8,273 nucleotides of DNA, taken from the NCBI GenBank assembly GCA_030037185.1, contig JASHRR010001257.1, positions 1 through 8,273 of the forward strand, written 5' to 3'. The position numbers and the translations under genes are program-made. Below, one piece after another: positions 1-5,399 of the stretch (its first letter is position 1; each line of letters begins with the position of its first letter). The notes beneath the pieces were generated by a model, which worked only from the letters and a program-made list of their open reading frames with translations, had not been told where the DNA came from and searched no databases. Source of the DNA: Xanthobacteraceae bacterium. Lineage in GTDB: Bacteria; Pseudomonadota; Alphaproteobacteria; Rhizobiales; Xanthobacteraceae.

Positions 1-816
1 CGGCAGACCGTTGATCACCCAATTGGTCATGTGGACCATGTTGAACCACATGAAGCCCAGCGCATGGACCGAAATGAAGCGATTAGTCATTCCCAGCGCC
101 TGGTCGTTCCAGTTGTAGGCGGCATGGAAGGAGATCGGCTTGCCCATTTCCTCGAGCAGCGCGTAGGTCTTGACATAGGCGTTGTCGTGCACCGGCCTGT
201 AGCGCGGCGACGTCACCATGAACCCGACCACGCCCTGGCGGTCGCCGAATTCCTTCACGGTCCTAAAGGCTGCTTCGGGATCGTTGAACGGTAGATAGAG
301 CATGGAGATCAGCCGCGGCTCGGGGCCAAGGATGCGTTCACAGAGCCAGCGGTTGTAGCCCTGCGCCATCGCGACCTCGACCTCGACCTGGGGATGCAGG
401 CCGAGAAACAGCATCGGCGTCGGAAACAGACAGGCATAGTCGACGCCCATCGCATCCATCCACAGCTTCGTCATGGCGATGTCGCGGTGGGTATCGGCCG
501 GCACCTTTTGGTATTTGCGCAATTCGTGGCGAATGATGCGACCGCCGGTGTCCTGGTAGCCGACCTGGGAATTCATCATTGAGGAACGGCCGGGACGCTT
601 GGTCGATTCGATCGCAGCGCGCCGGATCACCGGATTGTCGATGTACTGAAACAGGTCCTTGTAGGACTCGTTCTCGTAGTGGTGGGAATCGACGTCGACG
701 ATCAGGAAATCCTGGTAGTTGCGCAAGCGCGCCTGGGCCGCGGCGTGCGCCAAATGCTTGGTGACCGAGAACTGGTCGAACCGCAGGTCGCGGACTTCCG
801 AGCGAGGCATGTCCAT
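1..816 (-). CDS. Amidohydrolase-family (Amidohydro_2-like) metal-dependent hydrolase, 3' end cut by window edge
   Basis: The first 272 residues of a protein are present; the reading frame is still open at the window edge. I recognise an Amidohydro_2/ACMSD-type TIM-barrel protein, a family whose members hydrolyse or decarboxylate substrates with one bound divalent metal. The first barrel strand reads LIVDVDSHHYE (residues 38-48), the position where the family places its metal-binding Asp/His pair. A later strand, KPISFHAAYNW (226-236), offers H231 as a metal ligand. The catalytic Asp expected further on would lie outside the window. The start at 816 is chosen because GGAGA lies 7-8 bases upstream; a second in-frame ATG at 810 is less well placed. 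No signal peptide is visible, so it is probably cytoplasmic. A Rieske protein gene lies 240 bases upstream on the same strand, so the two may act in one catabolic pathway. The substrate is unknown. Confidence 0.88.
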   Translation of the reverse strand, partial: MDMPRSEVRDLRFDQFSVTKHLAHAAAQARLRNYQDFLIVDVDSHHYENESYKDLFQYIDNPVIRRAAIESTKRPGRSSMMNSQVGYQDTGGRIIRHELRKYQKVPADTHRDIAMTKLWMDAMGVDYACLFPTPMLFLGLHPQVEVEVAMAQGYNRWLCERILGPEPRLISMLYLPFNDPEAAFRTVKEFGDRQGVVGFMVTSPRYRPVHDNAYVKTYALLEEMGKPISFHAAYNWNDQALGMTNRFISVHALGFMWFNMVHMTNWVINGLP

Positions 817-840
817 GGGGGTTCTCCGTGACGTTTTCTC

Positions 841-996
841 CCCTCCCCTACGGGCAGGGTAATCGCACGTGGCGCGGCCCTCCTCTTGCGCCTTGCTCGC
901 CGGGAGAGGATCGCGCTGAGGGGACCTCTGCGCAAGCTCGCACTTGCGACTGAGAGCCGAGGAGGCCGGAATTTGAGCTCTCCCCGCGCGGGAGAG
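841..996. repeat. Cluster of three GC-rich palindromic intergenic units (REP-like)
   Basis: The gap between the Rieske and amidohydrolase genes holds three short inverted repeats. The first pairs 841-844 with 856-859 and, after one mismatch, 846-848 with 852-854 (CCCT.CCC / GGG.AGGG). The second pairs TCCTCT (881-886) with AGAGGA (905-910). The third pairs CTCTCCC (978-984) with GGGAGAG (990-996) around a CGCGC loop. Units built on CTCCCC / GGGGAG are, from memory, common between genes in Bradyrhizobium-type genomes. They could be a repeat mosaic or a processing/attenuation region between the two genes. No U-tract follows any of them, so a classical terminator is unlikely. Family assignment needs a genome-wide comparison. 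Confidence 0.4.
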
Positions 997-1056
997 GCAA
1001 GGCCCACGGGCACGCCACAGCTTAACTTCCCGCATACCTCATTCACGCGGCATGGC

Positions 1057-1419
1057 CTAGGCGACGACGAAGACATCTTCGCCTCGCCGCACCACTTCGT
1101 ATTTGCGCAGCTTCAGCTTGCGGTTGCCGACGCATTCTCCGGTCTTGAGCTCATATTCGTAGCCGTGCCACGGGCAGACGAAATGCATCTCATCGCCGAA
1201 CGACTGGCCCTGATAGGTGCGGTCAGCGGCGATGAGATCGATCACCCGGTTGATGAGCACCCCCTCGCAGGCCGGCCCGCCCGCATGCAGGCAATAATTG
1301 CTGTAGGCATAGAAGGCGCCGTCCTTCAAGAACACGCCGATCTCGTGCGGCCCGGCAGTAACGATCCGCCGGTCGCCGTCGGCCAAATCAGCGGCCTTGC
1401 CGACAAACCATTCAGCCAT
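1057..1419 (-). CDS. Rieske [2Fe-2S] ferredoxin-like protein
   Basis: A 120-residue single-domain Rieske protein. The cluster ligands are clear: C43-L-H45 in NYCLHAGGP and C82-P-W-H85 in CPWHGYEYEL, giving two Cys and two His for a [2Fe-2S] cluster. The N-terminus (AEWFVGKAADLADGDRRIV) and C-terminal LKLRKYEVVRRGEDVFVVA fit the usual beta-sandwich edges. Proteins like this normally pass electrons to an oxygenase or act as its small subunit, but no oxygenase or reductase lies in this window. The spacing between the ligand pairs is 36 residues, against roughly 15-17 in typical Rieske ferredoxins. The extra residues lie around RTYQGQSFGDEMHF. Start 1419 is preferred over in-frame ATG 1443 because GGAGGG sits 6 bases upstream of it. 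No signal peptide or membrane segment is visible, so it should be cytoplasmic. Confidence 0.9.
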   Translation of the reverse strand: MAEWFVGKAADLADGDRRIVTAGPHEIGVFLKDGAFYAYSNYCLHAGGPACEGVLINRVIDLIAADRTYQGQSFGDEMHFVCPWHGYEYELKTGECVGNRKLKLRKYEVVRRGEDVFVVA

Positions 1420-1472
1420 CAATGTCCCTCCGCTGCGTGCCATGAACGAACGTGAAAGCCTACGCAAGTTTG

Positions 1473-1487
1473 ATTGGGCGCGCCAAT
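1473..1487. promoter_or_regulatory. Inverted repeat upstream of the Rieske gene, possible operator
   Basis: ATTGG (1473-1477) and CCAAT (1483-1487) form perfect 5-base arms around GCGCG, about 54 bases upstream of the Rieske start codon. Position and symmetry suit a regulator-binding site for the minus-strand Rieske/amidohydrolase genes. I see no clear -35/-10 pair to anchor it, and GC-rich DNA gives such repeats by chance. Confidence 0.2.
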
Positions 1488-1817
1488 GCGCTTCGCCAAA
1501 CGGTTCTACAAGCCAGCCTTGCAGCTGCTCACGCGTTGTGAAGGGCCGCGAGCACCAATCGACAGCATTTCCGGCTGCCAAGGATGCGACACCGTGGTGT
1601 CCACTCCGTAGCTGCCACTGCGCCGAGGCAATAATTGCCGCTGCAGGGACGGCGCGCAATGGATTTTGTGGATGCACGAAAGTGCGGCTGTCGAGCACCT
1701 GCGTGTGCGCTGGCGGGCTCTAACGGACCTGACGCAACTGCCAGCACGTTCCACTCGCGCGAGGCGCTTGCGATCGGACGAGGTGCGTCTCGAAAAAAAT
1801 TGACCAGGAATTCTTGA

Positions 1818-1862
1818 GCACGCAAGGCGTGCAATCCGGCGGTCCGTGTGGACCACCCCGGG
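1818..1862. promoter_or_regulatory. Tandem short inverted repeats in the divergent region
   Basis: Two perfect stem-loops follow each other: GCACGC (1818-1823) with GCGTGC (1827-1832) around AAG, and GGTCC (1841-1845) with GGACC (1850-1854) around GTGT. The palindrome CCCCGGGG follows at once. They lie 117-161 bases upstream of the secreted-protein start, just after a TTGACC hexamer. They could be operator half-sites or leader RNA structure. There is no U-tract, so I do not call a terminator. Confidence 0.25.
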
Positions 1863-1938
1863 GGATCATAAGTTGATCTGCGCCCTTCCGCACGACGCCG
1901 CGAGCGGTGTAATCTGCTGCAAAACATCGCGCTGCTTC

Positions 1939-1971
1939 GCGCAAGCTGCTCAGCTGCGCAAACATCGGAGG
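1939..1971 (+). promoter_or_regulatory. Leader hairpin and strong Shine-Dalgarno of the secreted-protein gene
   Basis: GCGC-A-AGCT (1939-1947, A1943 bulged) pairs with AGCTGCGC (1952-1959) around the tetraloop GCTC, giving an 8-bp stem. GGAGG at 1967-1971 follows 7 bases later and is 7 bases from the ATG at 1979. The ribosome-binding site fixes the start codon. The hairpin is close enough to influence initiation or mRNA stability, though that role is inference. Confidence 0.4.
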
Positions 1972-1978
1972 AAGCATC

Positions 1979-2821
1979 ATGCCGTCTTGTCGAAGCGCAA
2001 TCAGTGCAATGGCCGTCGCGGCCGCGCTTGCGTTTGCGGTCGCCGATGCCGCGGCGTTCGACGAAACGAAATACCCCGACTGGTCCGGGCAGTGGGTGCG
2101 GCCGCGCGGCGTCGCTACGCAATGGGATCAGGGCAAGCCGCCCGGCCTCGGACAGCAGGCGCCGCTGACGCCCGAATACCGGGCGAAACTCGAAGCAAGC
2201 CTGGCCGATCAGGCGGCCGGCGGCCAAGGCCTCGACACCAGGTACAAATGCATCACCAACGGCATGCCGCGGGTCATGGCGGCCATCTTCCCGCTCGAGT
2301 TCGTCATCCTGCCGAACATCACCTACGTGAACTTCGAGGCCTTCATGCCGCGCCGCGTCTATACGGACGGCCGCGGTTTCCCGACGGATCAAGAGCCGAG
2401 CTTCATGGGCTACTCGGTCGGCAAATGGCTCGACACCGACGGCGACGGCCGTTTCGACACGCTGGAGGTCGAGACCCGCAACTTCAAGGGGCCGCGCACG
2501 GTGGAATTCACCGGCATCGCGCTCCACGAGGACAATGAGACGATCGTAAAAGAGCGGATCTCTCTCGATAAATCCGACAACGAGGTCATGCACAACGTGA
2601 TCACGATCATCGACCACGCCTTCACGCGGCCGTGGACGGTCGACAAGCGCTATCGCCGTATCCGCAACGTCATCTGGTACGAAGACAATTGCAACGAGAA
2701 CAACCACCACATCGTCATCGGCGACAACAATTATTTCGTCAGTGGCGACGGTTACCTGATGCCGGCGCGCAAAGGCGAGGCGCCGCCCGATCTGCGCTAC
2801 TTCAAGCAGTCCCCGAAATAG
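1979..2821 (+). CDS. Secreted protein of unknown function with an EF-hand-type calcium loop
   Basis: A 280-residue protein with a signal peptide: a short basic start, a hydrophobic Ala-rich core (residues 8-22), and likely cleavage near 24-26 just before FDETKYPDWSGQW. The mature part should be periplasmic or exported. The motif YPDWSGQW, the block SVGKW...LEVETRNFKGPR (146-173) and the later TRPWTVDKRYRR (216-227) recall a widespread uncharacterised secreted family whose members read roughly G-W-x-GDTLVVET in the central block. Here that block is interrupted by D152-T-D154-G-D156-G-R-F-D160-T-L-E163, which matches the EF-hand/dockerin calcium-loop pattern at positions 1, 3, 5, 6, 9 and 12. 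Two Cys remain after cleavage (C91, C238) and could form a disulfide. Function is unknown. It stands alone on its strand, with a strong Shine-Dalgarno site and its own upstream region. Confidence 0.9.
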   Translation: MPSCRSAISAMAVAAALAFAVADAAAFDETKYPDWSGQWVRPRGVATQWDQGKPPGLGQQAPLTPEYRAKLEASLADQAAGGQGLDTRYKCITNGMPRVMAAIFPLEFVILPNITYVNFEAFMPRRVYTDGRGFPTDQEPSFMGYSVGKWLDTDGDGRFDTLEVETRNFKGPRTVEFTGIALHEDNETIVKERISLDKSDNEVMHNVITIIDHAFTRPWTVDKRYRRIRNVIWYEDNCNENNHHIVIGDNNYFVSGDGYLMPARKGEAPPDLRYFKQSPK

Positions 2822-2826
2822 GGCGC

Positions 2827-3762
2827 TTAGGACAAGTCCGGGGGAGATGTCACCTCCCCCAACCTATCCTGCTCCTGACTGCTGACCAGACACAGATATT
2901 CCCACGCCACGGTGGCGCCTGCGAGTGCCGTGATCTCGGCAACATCGTAGACGGGCGCAACCTCGACCACATCCATCCCGATGAAGTTCAGCTTCGCCAG
3001 ACCGCGCAGGATCGCCTGCGCCTGCCAGGTTGCAAGCCCGCCGATTTCCGGCGTCCCGGTGCCGGGCGCAAAAGCCGGATCGAGCGCGTCAATGTCGAAG
3101 CTGAGATAGGCTGGGGCATCGCCTACGGTATCGCGGATGCGCGCCGCCACCGCGGCTGGCCCCATCTCGTGCGCCTCGAGCGACGAGATGATAGTGACGC
3201 CGCGCGAGAGCGTCCAATCGTGAACCTCGCGCGGCATCGGCGAGCGGATTCCGACCTGGATCATGCGGCGCGGCTGCACGAGCCCTTCCCCGATGGCGTG
3301 GTAGAACACCGAGCCATGTCCAAGCACCTGGCCGAAACTGTCCGGCCATGTGTCGACATGCGCGTCGAAATGGACGAGCGCAGGCGGACCGCGCCGATTG
3401 GCCTGCGCGCGCAGCAGCGGCAAGGTAATGCTGTGGTCGCCGCCGAACGCAATCAGGTGCTCGATCTTTTGCGCCTGAGTCTCGATCAGAGCCATACTGG
3501 CCGGCAGGTCGCCAAGAGCGGTCGCGAAATCGCCGAGATCGGCAACCTCGATCGATGCGGGATCAACCCAATACCGCGGATGCGCGCCGTCCACCAGCAT
3601 GCGGCTCGCCGTCCGGATGGCTGATGGCCCGAACCGGGCGCCGCTGCGGTTGGTGGTGCCGATGTCAAACGGAATTCCCGCGACGCAGTAGCGGGAGGTG
3701 GGATCTCGGCGGCCGACGCCCAGAAAACTTGGCGGAACCGCGTAGGTCGGAGGACCTGTCAC
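2827..3762 (-). CDS. speB: Agmatinase (agmatine ureohydrolase)
   Basis: A 311-residue ureohydrolase of the arginase/agmatinase fold, the usual length for agmatinase. It would hydrolyse agmatine to putrescine and urea in the cytoplasm with two Mn ions. All metal-ligand motifs are present: GGDHS with H110, FDAHVD with D133, H135 and D137, and SFDIDALDP with D223 and D225. The following FAPGTGTPEIGG is the standard family signature. The agmatine assignment, rather than arginine, guanidinobutyrate or proclavaminate, rests on the partner gene: pyruvoyl arginine decarboxylase lies directly upstream. The start is GTG at 3762, overlapping the pdaD stop (GTGA, 3759-3762). Its own Shine-Dalgarno is poor, which suggests translation coupled to pdaD. 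C26 and C291 are outside the active-site motifs. The 3' end overlaps a 7-bp hairpin. Confidence 0.92.
   Translation of the reverse strand: MTGPPTYAVPPSFLGVGRRDPTSRYCVAGIPFDIGTTNRSGARFGPSAIRTASRMLVDGAHPRYWVDPASIEVADLGDFATALGDLPASMALIETQAQKIEHLIAFGGDHSITLPLLRAQANRRGPPALVHFDAHVDTWPDSFGQVLGHGSVFYHAIGEGLVQPRRMIQVGIRSPMPREVHDWTLSRGVTIISSLEAHEMGPAAVAARIRDTVGDAPAYLSFDIDALDPAFAPGTGTPEIGGLATWQAQAILRGLAKLNFIGMDVVEVAPVYDVAEITALAGATVAWEYLCLVSSQEQDRLGEVTSPPDLS
2840..2860. terminator. 7-bp hairpin between convergent genes, possible bidirectional terminator
   Basis: GGGGGAG (2840-2846) and CTCCCCC (2854-2860) form a perfect stem with a 7-base loop. It lies 19 bases past the secreted-protein stop and inside the last codons of the agmatinase gene. 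The convergent stop codons are only 5 bases apart, so one hairpin could end both transcripts. No U-tract follows on either strand, so intrinsic termination would be weak; it may act as an RNA 3'-end stabiliser instead. Confidence 0.35.
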
Positions 3763-4343
3763 GGCGCGCCCATCATGTCACTCGCGCTCGGCGTATCAAA
3801 GCGGAACACCGCGGCCGCCACCGCGCACGTCCAATCGCGGTTGGACGCACCTTCCGCACATGCCGTAATGGAGAGGCTGTCAACCAGAAGATCGCTCATT
3901 TCATAGACCCGCTTGCGCTCGTCCCAGGCCGCATCCGGATTGAACTCCACGCCGAGCGTGGACGCCAGCATGGTGGCGGCAAGGTCCTCGACATAGTCGC
4001 GCATCTCGGCATCGGACATGCCGAAGGCGTGGTGCTCCGAAATATACCCGTAATGGGCCGGATCCTTGGGGCGAGCGAGGCCGATGCCCGCCGCAATCCG
4101 GCGCCCGGCCTCATTGGTTTCGGACCGCGCCATGACGCAGAATGTGAGCTCTCCGGGCCGCAACGTCGTGACCCCGGCAGCGCGGCTGATCAGCTCGCAG
4201 TACGGCGGCAGGATCGACGAAACCGAGACGAGATTCTGTTGTTCGATGTCGGCATCGCGCAGCGCATATTCGAACGCGGTGAGCGCGTGACGGTGCACGC
4301 CGACGCCGTGGGTGAGGAATACGCATTTGGGAAATGGAAACAT
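3759..4343 (-). CDS. pdaD: Pyruvoyl-dependent arginine decarboxylase
   Basis: A 194-residue protein of the pyruvoyl-dependent arginine decarboxylase family, best known from archaea and Chlamydia. It converts arginine to agmatine using a pyruvoyl group made by self-cleavage. The cleavage site is NLVSVSSILPP (residues 37-47): by analogy with the Methanocaldococcus jannaschii enzyme the chain should break between S42 and S43, giving a small beta chain of about 42 residues and an alpha chain that begins with the pyruvoyl group. E103 in GYISEHHAFG aligns by eye with the catalytic Glu of that enzyme. The middle block FCVMARSETNEAGRRIAA also fits. The ATG at 4343 has GAGGG 4 bases upstream and GGAGA further up. 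It is the first gene of a two-gene operon with agmatinase, which takes its product. A short ORF lies just upstream. Confidence 0.92.
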   Translation of the reverse strand: MFPFPKCVFLTHGVGVHRHALTAFEYALRDADIEQQNLVSVSSILPPYCELISRAAGVTTLRPGELTFCVMARSETNEAGRRIAAGIGLARPKDPAHYGYISEHHAFGMSDAEMRDYVEDLAATMLASTLGVEFNPDAAWDERKRVYEMSDLLVDSLSITACAEGASNRDWTCAVAAAVFRFDTPSASDMMGAP

Positions 4344-4359
4344 CGGCCCTCGGCTTCTC

Positions 4360-4395
4360 CTAACACATTGCCCATAACAGCCTTGTCGTGCCCAT
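4360..4395 (-). CDS. Possible 11-residue leader peptide upstream of pdaD
   Basis: A short ORF reads MGTTRLLWAMC and ends 16 bases before the pdaD start. AGGG lies 8 bases upstream of its ATG. Its TAG stop overlaps the AGGAG that forms the distal part of the pdaD ribosome-binding region, so ribosomes ending there could affect pdaD initiation. Leader peptides are known to control some polyamine genes, for example speFL upstream of speF. Here the idea rests only on position and spacing; one Arg codon and one Trp codon give no strong attenuation signature. A chance ORF of this length is quite possible. Confidence 0.2.
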   Translation of the reverse strand: MGTTRLLWAMC

Positions 4396-4830
4396 GTCTA
4401 TTTCCCTGCCTCATTCCACAACAAGCCTGTGACGGCGAGGTTGCGCAGGCCGGTGAAAATTAGAGCGAGATTGCGCTCCTCTTGAGCCAGGGCCGCTTGT
4501 CCCGGCTTTGGGTGATCCCGACAAGCCAAACGCTTCTGGGACTTTTGATCGGGTGCAGGGCGCATCGTTTTGGTGAATACATGCCGGTGTCCACACCGTG
4601 CCGGGGCGCCTCGATCACGAAGTCGTAAGGTCGGAGGTGGGGCCACCAAGCGGCTTCCTATAAACTCAAACGTTGCGACTGCAGATGGCGCCAGGGGCAC
4701 ACCAGGCACGAAAGTCCCGCATCAGGGACCCAGCAAATAGCGCGCGACCTATGGCCGCGTAGCGTGCGTCATCCCGTCACTTCTCCGAAGGTCACGCCGT
4801 TCCCAGGTTTGCGTGCGGAGCCCAATTTTT
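4396..4830. other. Non-coding stretch upstream of the polyamine operon
   Basis: No convincing gene on either strand. The longest frame, on the minus strand (4709 to 4398, GTG start), has no good ribosome-binding site, no recognisable motif and an arginine/proline-rich composition typical of a frame shadow. The pdaD promoter must lie in or near this stretch, since the operon's first gene starts at 4343, but I see no confident -35/-10 pair. A small stem-loop pairs GTCCC (4714-4718) with GGGAC (4725-4729). TATAAA at 4659-4664 resembles a plus-strand -10 element but lacks a matching -35. Confidence 0.4.
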
Positions 4831-4909
4831 AAGCGCGCAATTCCTCCCCTCCTTGTGCGCGGGCTTCACACAGGCCCCGGCTGTTCCCCCCACGGCCGGG
4901 GCTTTTTTT
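4831..4909 (+). ncRNA. Candidate small RNA: two stem-loops with C-rich loops ending in a terminator
   Basis: A first stem pairs AAGC (4831-4834) with GCTT (4863-4866) and, across a 2-base GG bulge, GCGCA (4835-4839) with TGCGC (4856-4860). Its loop contains TTCCTCCCCTCC (4841-4852), which is complementary to Shine-Dalgarno sequences. Seven bases later comes a strong Rho-independent terminator whose loop is also C-rich. No protein gene precedes the terminator on this strand, so the transcript it ends is probably a small RNA. Alphaproteobacteria have small RNAs with exposed anti-Shine-Dalgarno loops (cuckoo and alpha-r14 types); this looks similar in layout but I cannot assign it. The 5' end is unknown. 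TGCGTGC (4810-4816) could pair with GCGCGCA (4833-4839) as an alternative fold. No clear promoter was found. Confidence 0.42.
4874..4909 (+). terminator. Strong Rho-independent terminator
   Basis: GCCCCGGC (4874-4881) pairs perfectly with GCCGGGGC (4895-4902) around a 13-base loop, followed directly by seven T residues (4903-4909). This is the clearest intrinsic terminator in the window. The nearest upstream gene on this strand ends at 2821, so it most likely ends a local, non-coding transcript. Confidence 0.85.
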
Positions 4910-5210
4910 GCGATTGGCAAAAGGTCGCCGCAAAAGAGCGGATGCCCCCCGAGGTTTGAACAGACCAGAGACAGGAACGGCGACTGGCTGCGCAGACAGT
5001 TCTTCCACCTCAAAACGTTGCCTTGGCAGCCCCAGCACCGGTGGAATCTGGGAGGCAAGCTTATTCACTCCCCTCTGCGCGATGGCGATCGCTTGTCGAG
5101 AACGCGTTCCAACGGCGCTAAGGGAGACGGACAATCTTTAAAAACAACGGCGCGCGTCGCGGGGGTGGTCGCGCCCGCCGGCACATCCTCCACGTCGCAA
5201 GGCAGCTCAA

Positions 5211-5222
5211 CGTTGATCAACG
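5211..5222. promoter_or_regulatory. 12-base perfect palindrome, possible operator
   Basis: CGTTGATCAACG is a perfect palindrome 177 bases upstream of the decarboxylase operon start. Its AT-containing centre, unlike the GC-only palindromes nearby, makes a protein-binding site plausible. No regulator gene is in the window and no promoter element anchors it, so the role is inference. Confidence 0.22.
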
Positions 5223-5305
5223 AAGTCGTGGGGTCAGGCGAGCTTCGGATCCGGTTTGCGCGGCCGGCGTTGTGCCGAGCACCGGCCCGATTGTTGCTGA
5301 GGGGT

Positions 5306-5350
5306 AGCGGCTTCGAATAGCCGCTGCGGAGTGCCGCTTTTCCAGGAAAA
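5306..5350. promoter_or_regulatory. Leader hairpin and adjacent palindrome before the decarboxylase operon
   Basis: AGCGGCT (5306-5312) pairs with AGCCGCT (5319-5325) around TCGAAT, a perfect 7-bp stem. Thirteen bases later, TTTTCC (5338-5343) and GGAAAA (5345-5350) form a 13-base palindrome, 49 bases upstream of the first start codon and just before a weak -10-like TATAGC (5354-5359). The palindrome is placed where an operator would be expected. The hairpin could be a leader structure if transcription starts further upstream. I do not see conserved TPP-riboswitch sequence in it. Confidence 0.3.
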
Positions 5351-5399
5351 TGCTATAGCGCTCGGACAGCCGGTCAAATCCGGTGGTTGAGGGGATGCT

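Larger units (their letters stand above)
1420..1978. other. Non-coding region between divergent genes
   Basis: These 559 bases separate the minus-strand Rieske gene from the plus-strand secreted-protein gene. Both promoters must lie here, since the genes diverge. No reading frame shows a recognisable motif, a good ribosome-binding site or a credible protein composition. The longest one, on the minus strand, is antisense to the secreted-protein gene. TTGACC at 1800-1805 resembles a plus-strand -35 element but lacks a convincing -10 about 17 bases on. Inverted repeats in the region are listed separately. Confidence 0.5.
4910..5399 (+). other. Upstream region of the decarboxylase operon, no gene seen
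   Basis: About 490 bases without a convincing protein gene on either strand. Frames here lack motifs and ribosome-binding sites. Among them is a minus-strand frame (about 5134-4829) with a stretch of plausible composition (QRFEVEELSAQPVAVPVSG) that I could not match to a family. Several palindromes occur: GAACGCGTTC (5100-5109), the 12-base one at 5211-5222, GGCCGG/CCGGCC (5262-5267 with 5282-5287) and two nearer the gene. The promoter of the operon starting at 5400 is expected here; TATAGC at 5354-5359 is a weak -10 candidate. Confidence 0.4.

Noticed and set aside
1057..1443. An earlier Rieske start at ATG 1443 adding MARSGGTL.
   Set aside because: The ATG at 1419 has GGAGGG at a good distance, and that ribosome-binding site lies inside the proposed extension.
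1529..2710. A 393-codon open frame on the minus strand.
   Set aside because: It is antisense to the well-supported secreted-protein gene (signal peptide, strong Shine-Dalgarno, motifs), has no recognisable domain, and is the kind of long shadow frame that high-GC DNA produces.
2632..3624. A 330-codon open frame on the plus strand.
   Set aside because: It overlaps the end of the secreted-protein gene in another frame and then runs antisense to agmatinase, whose motifs are unmistakable.
3555..4463. A 302-codon open frame on the plus strand.
   Set aside because: It is antisense to both genes of the polyamine operon and has no motif.
4853..5320. A 155-codon plus-strand frame across the terminator and following region.
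   Set aside because: It runs straight through the Rho-independent terminator, lacks a ribosome-binding site and has a composition without recognisable domains.
5371..5385. GCCGGTCAAATCCGG looks like a tRNA T-arm.
   Set aside because: No acceptor, D or anticodon arms can be placed around it, and the T-loop lacks the usual TTC. It lies just before a start codon.
5306..5399. Considered as a thiamine (TPP) riboswitch before a thiamine-diphosphate enzyme.
   Set aside because: The conserved riboswitch blocks (such as CUGAGA and the ACCUGA region) are not present, and riboswitches normally control thiamine synthesis or transport rather than such enzymes.
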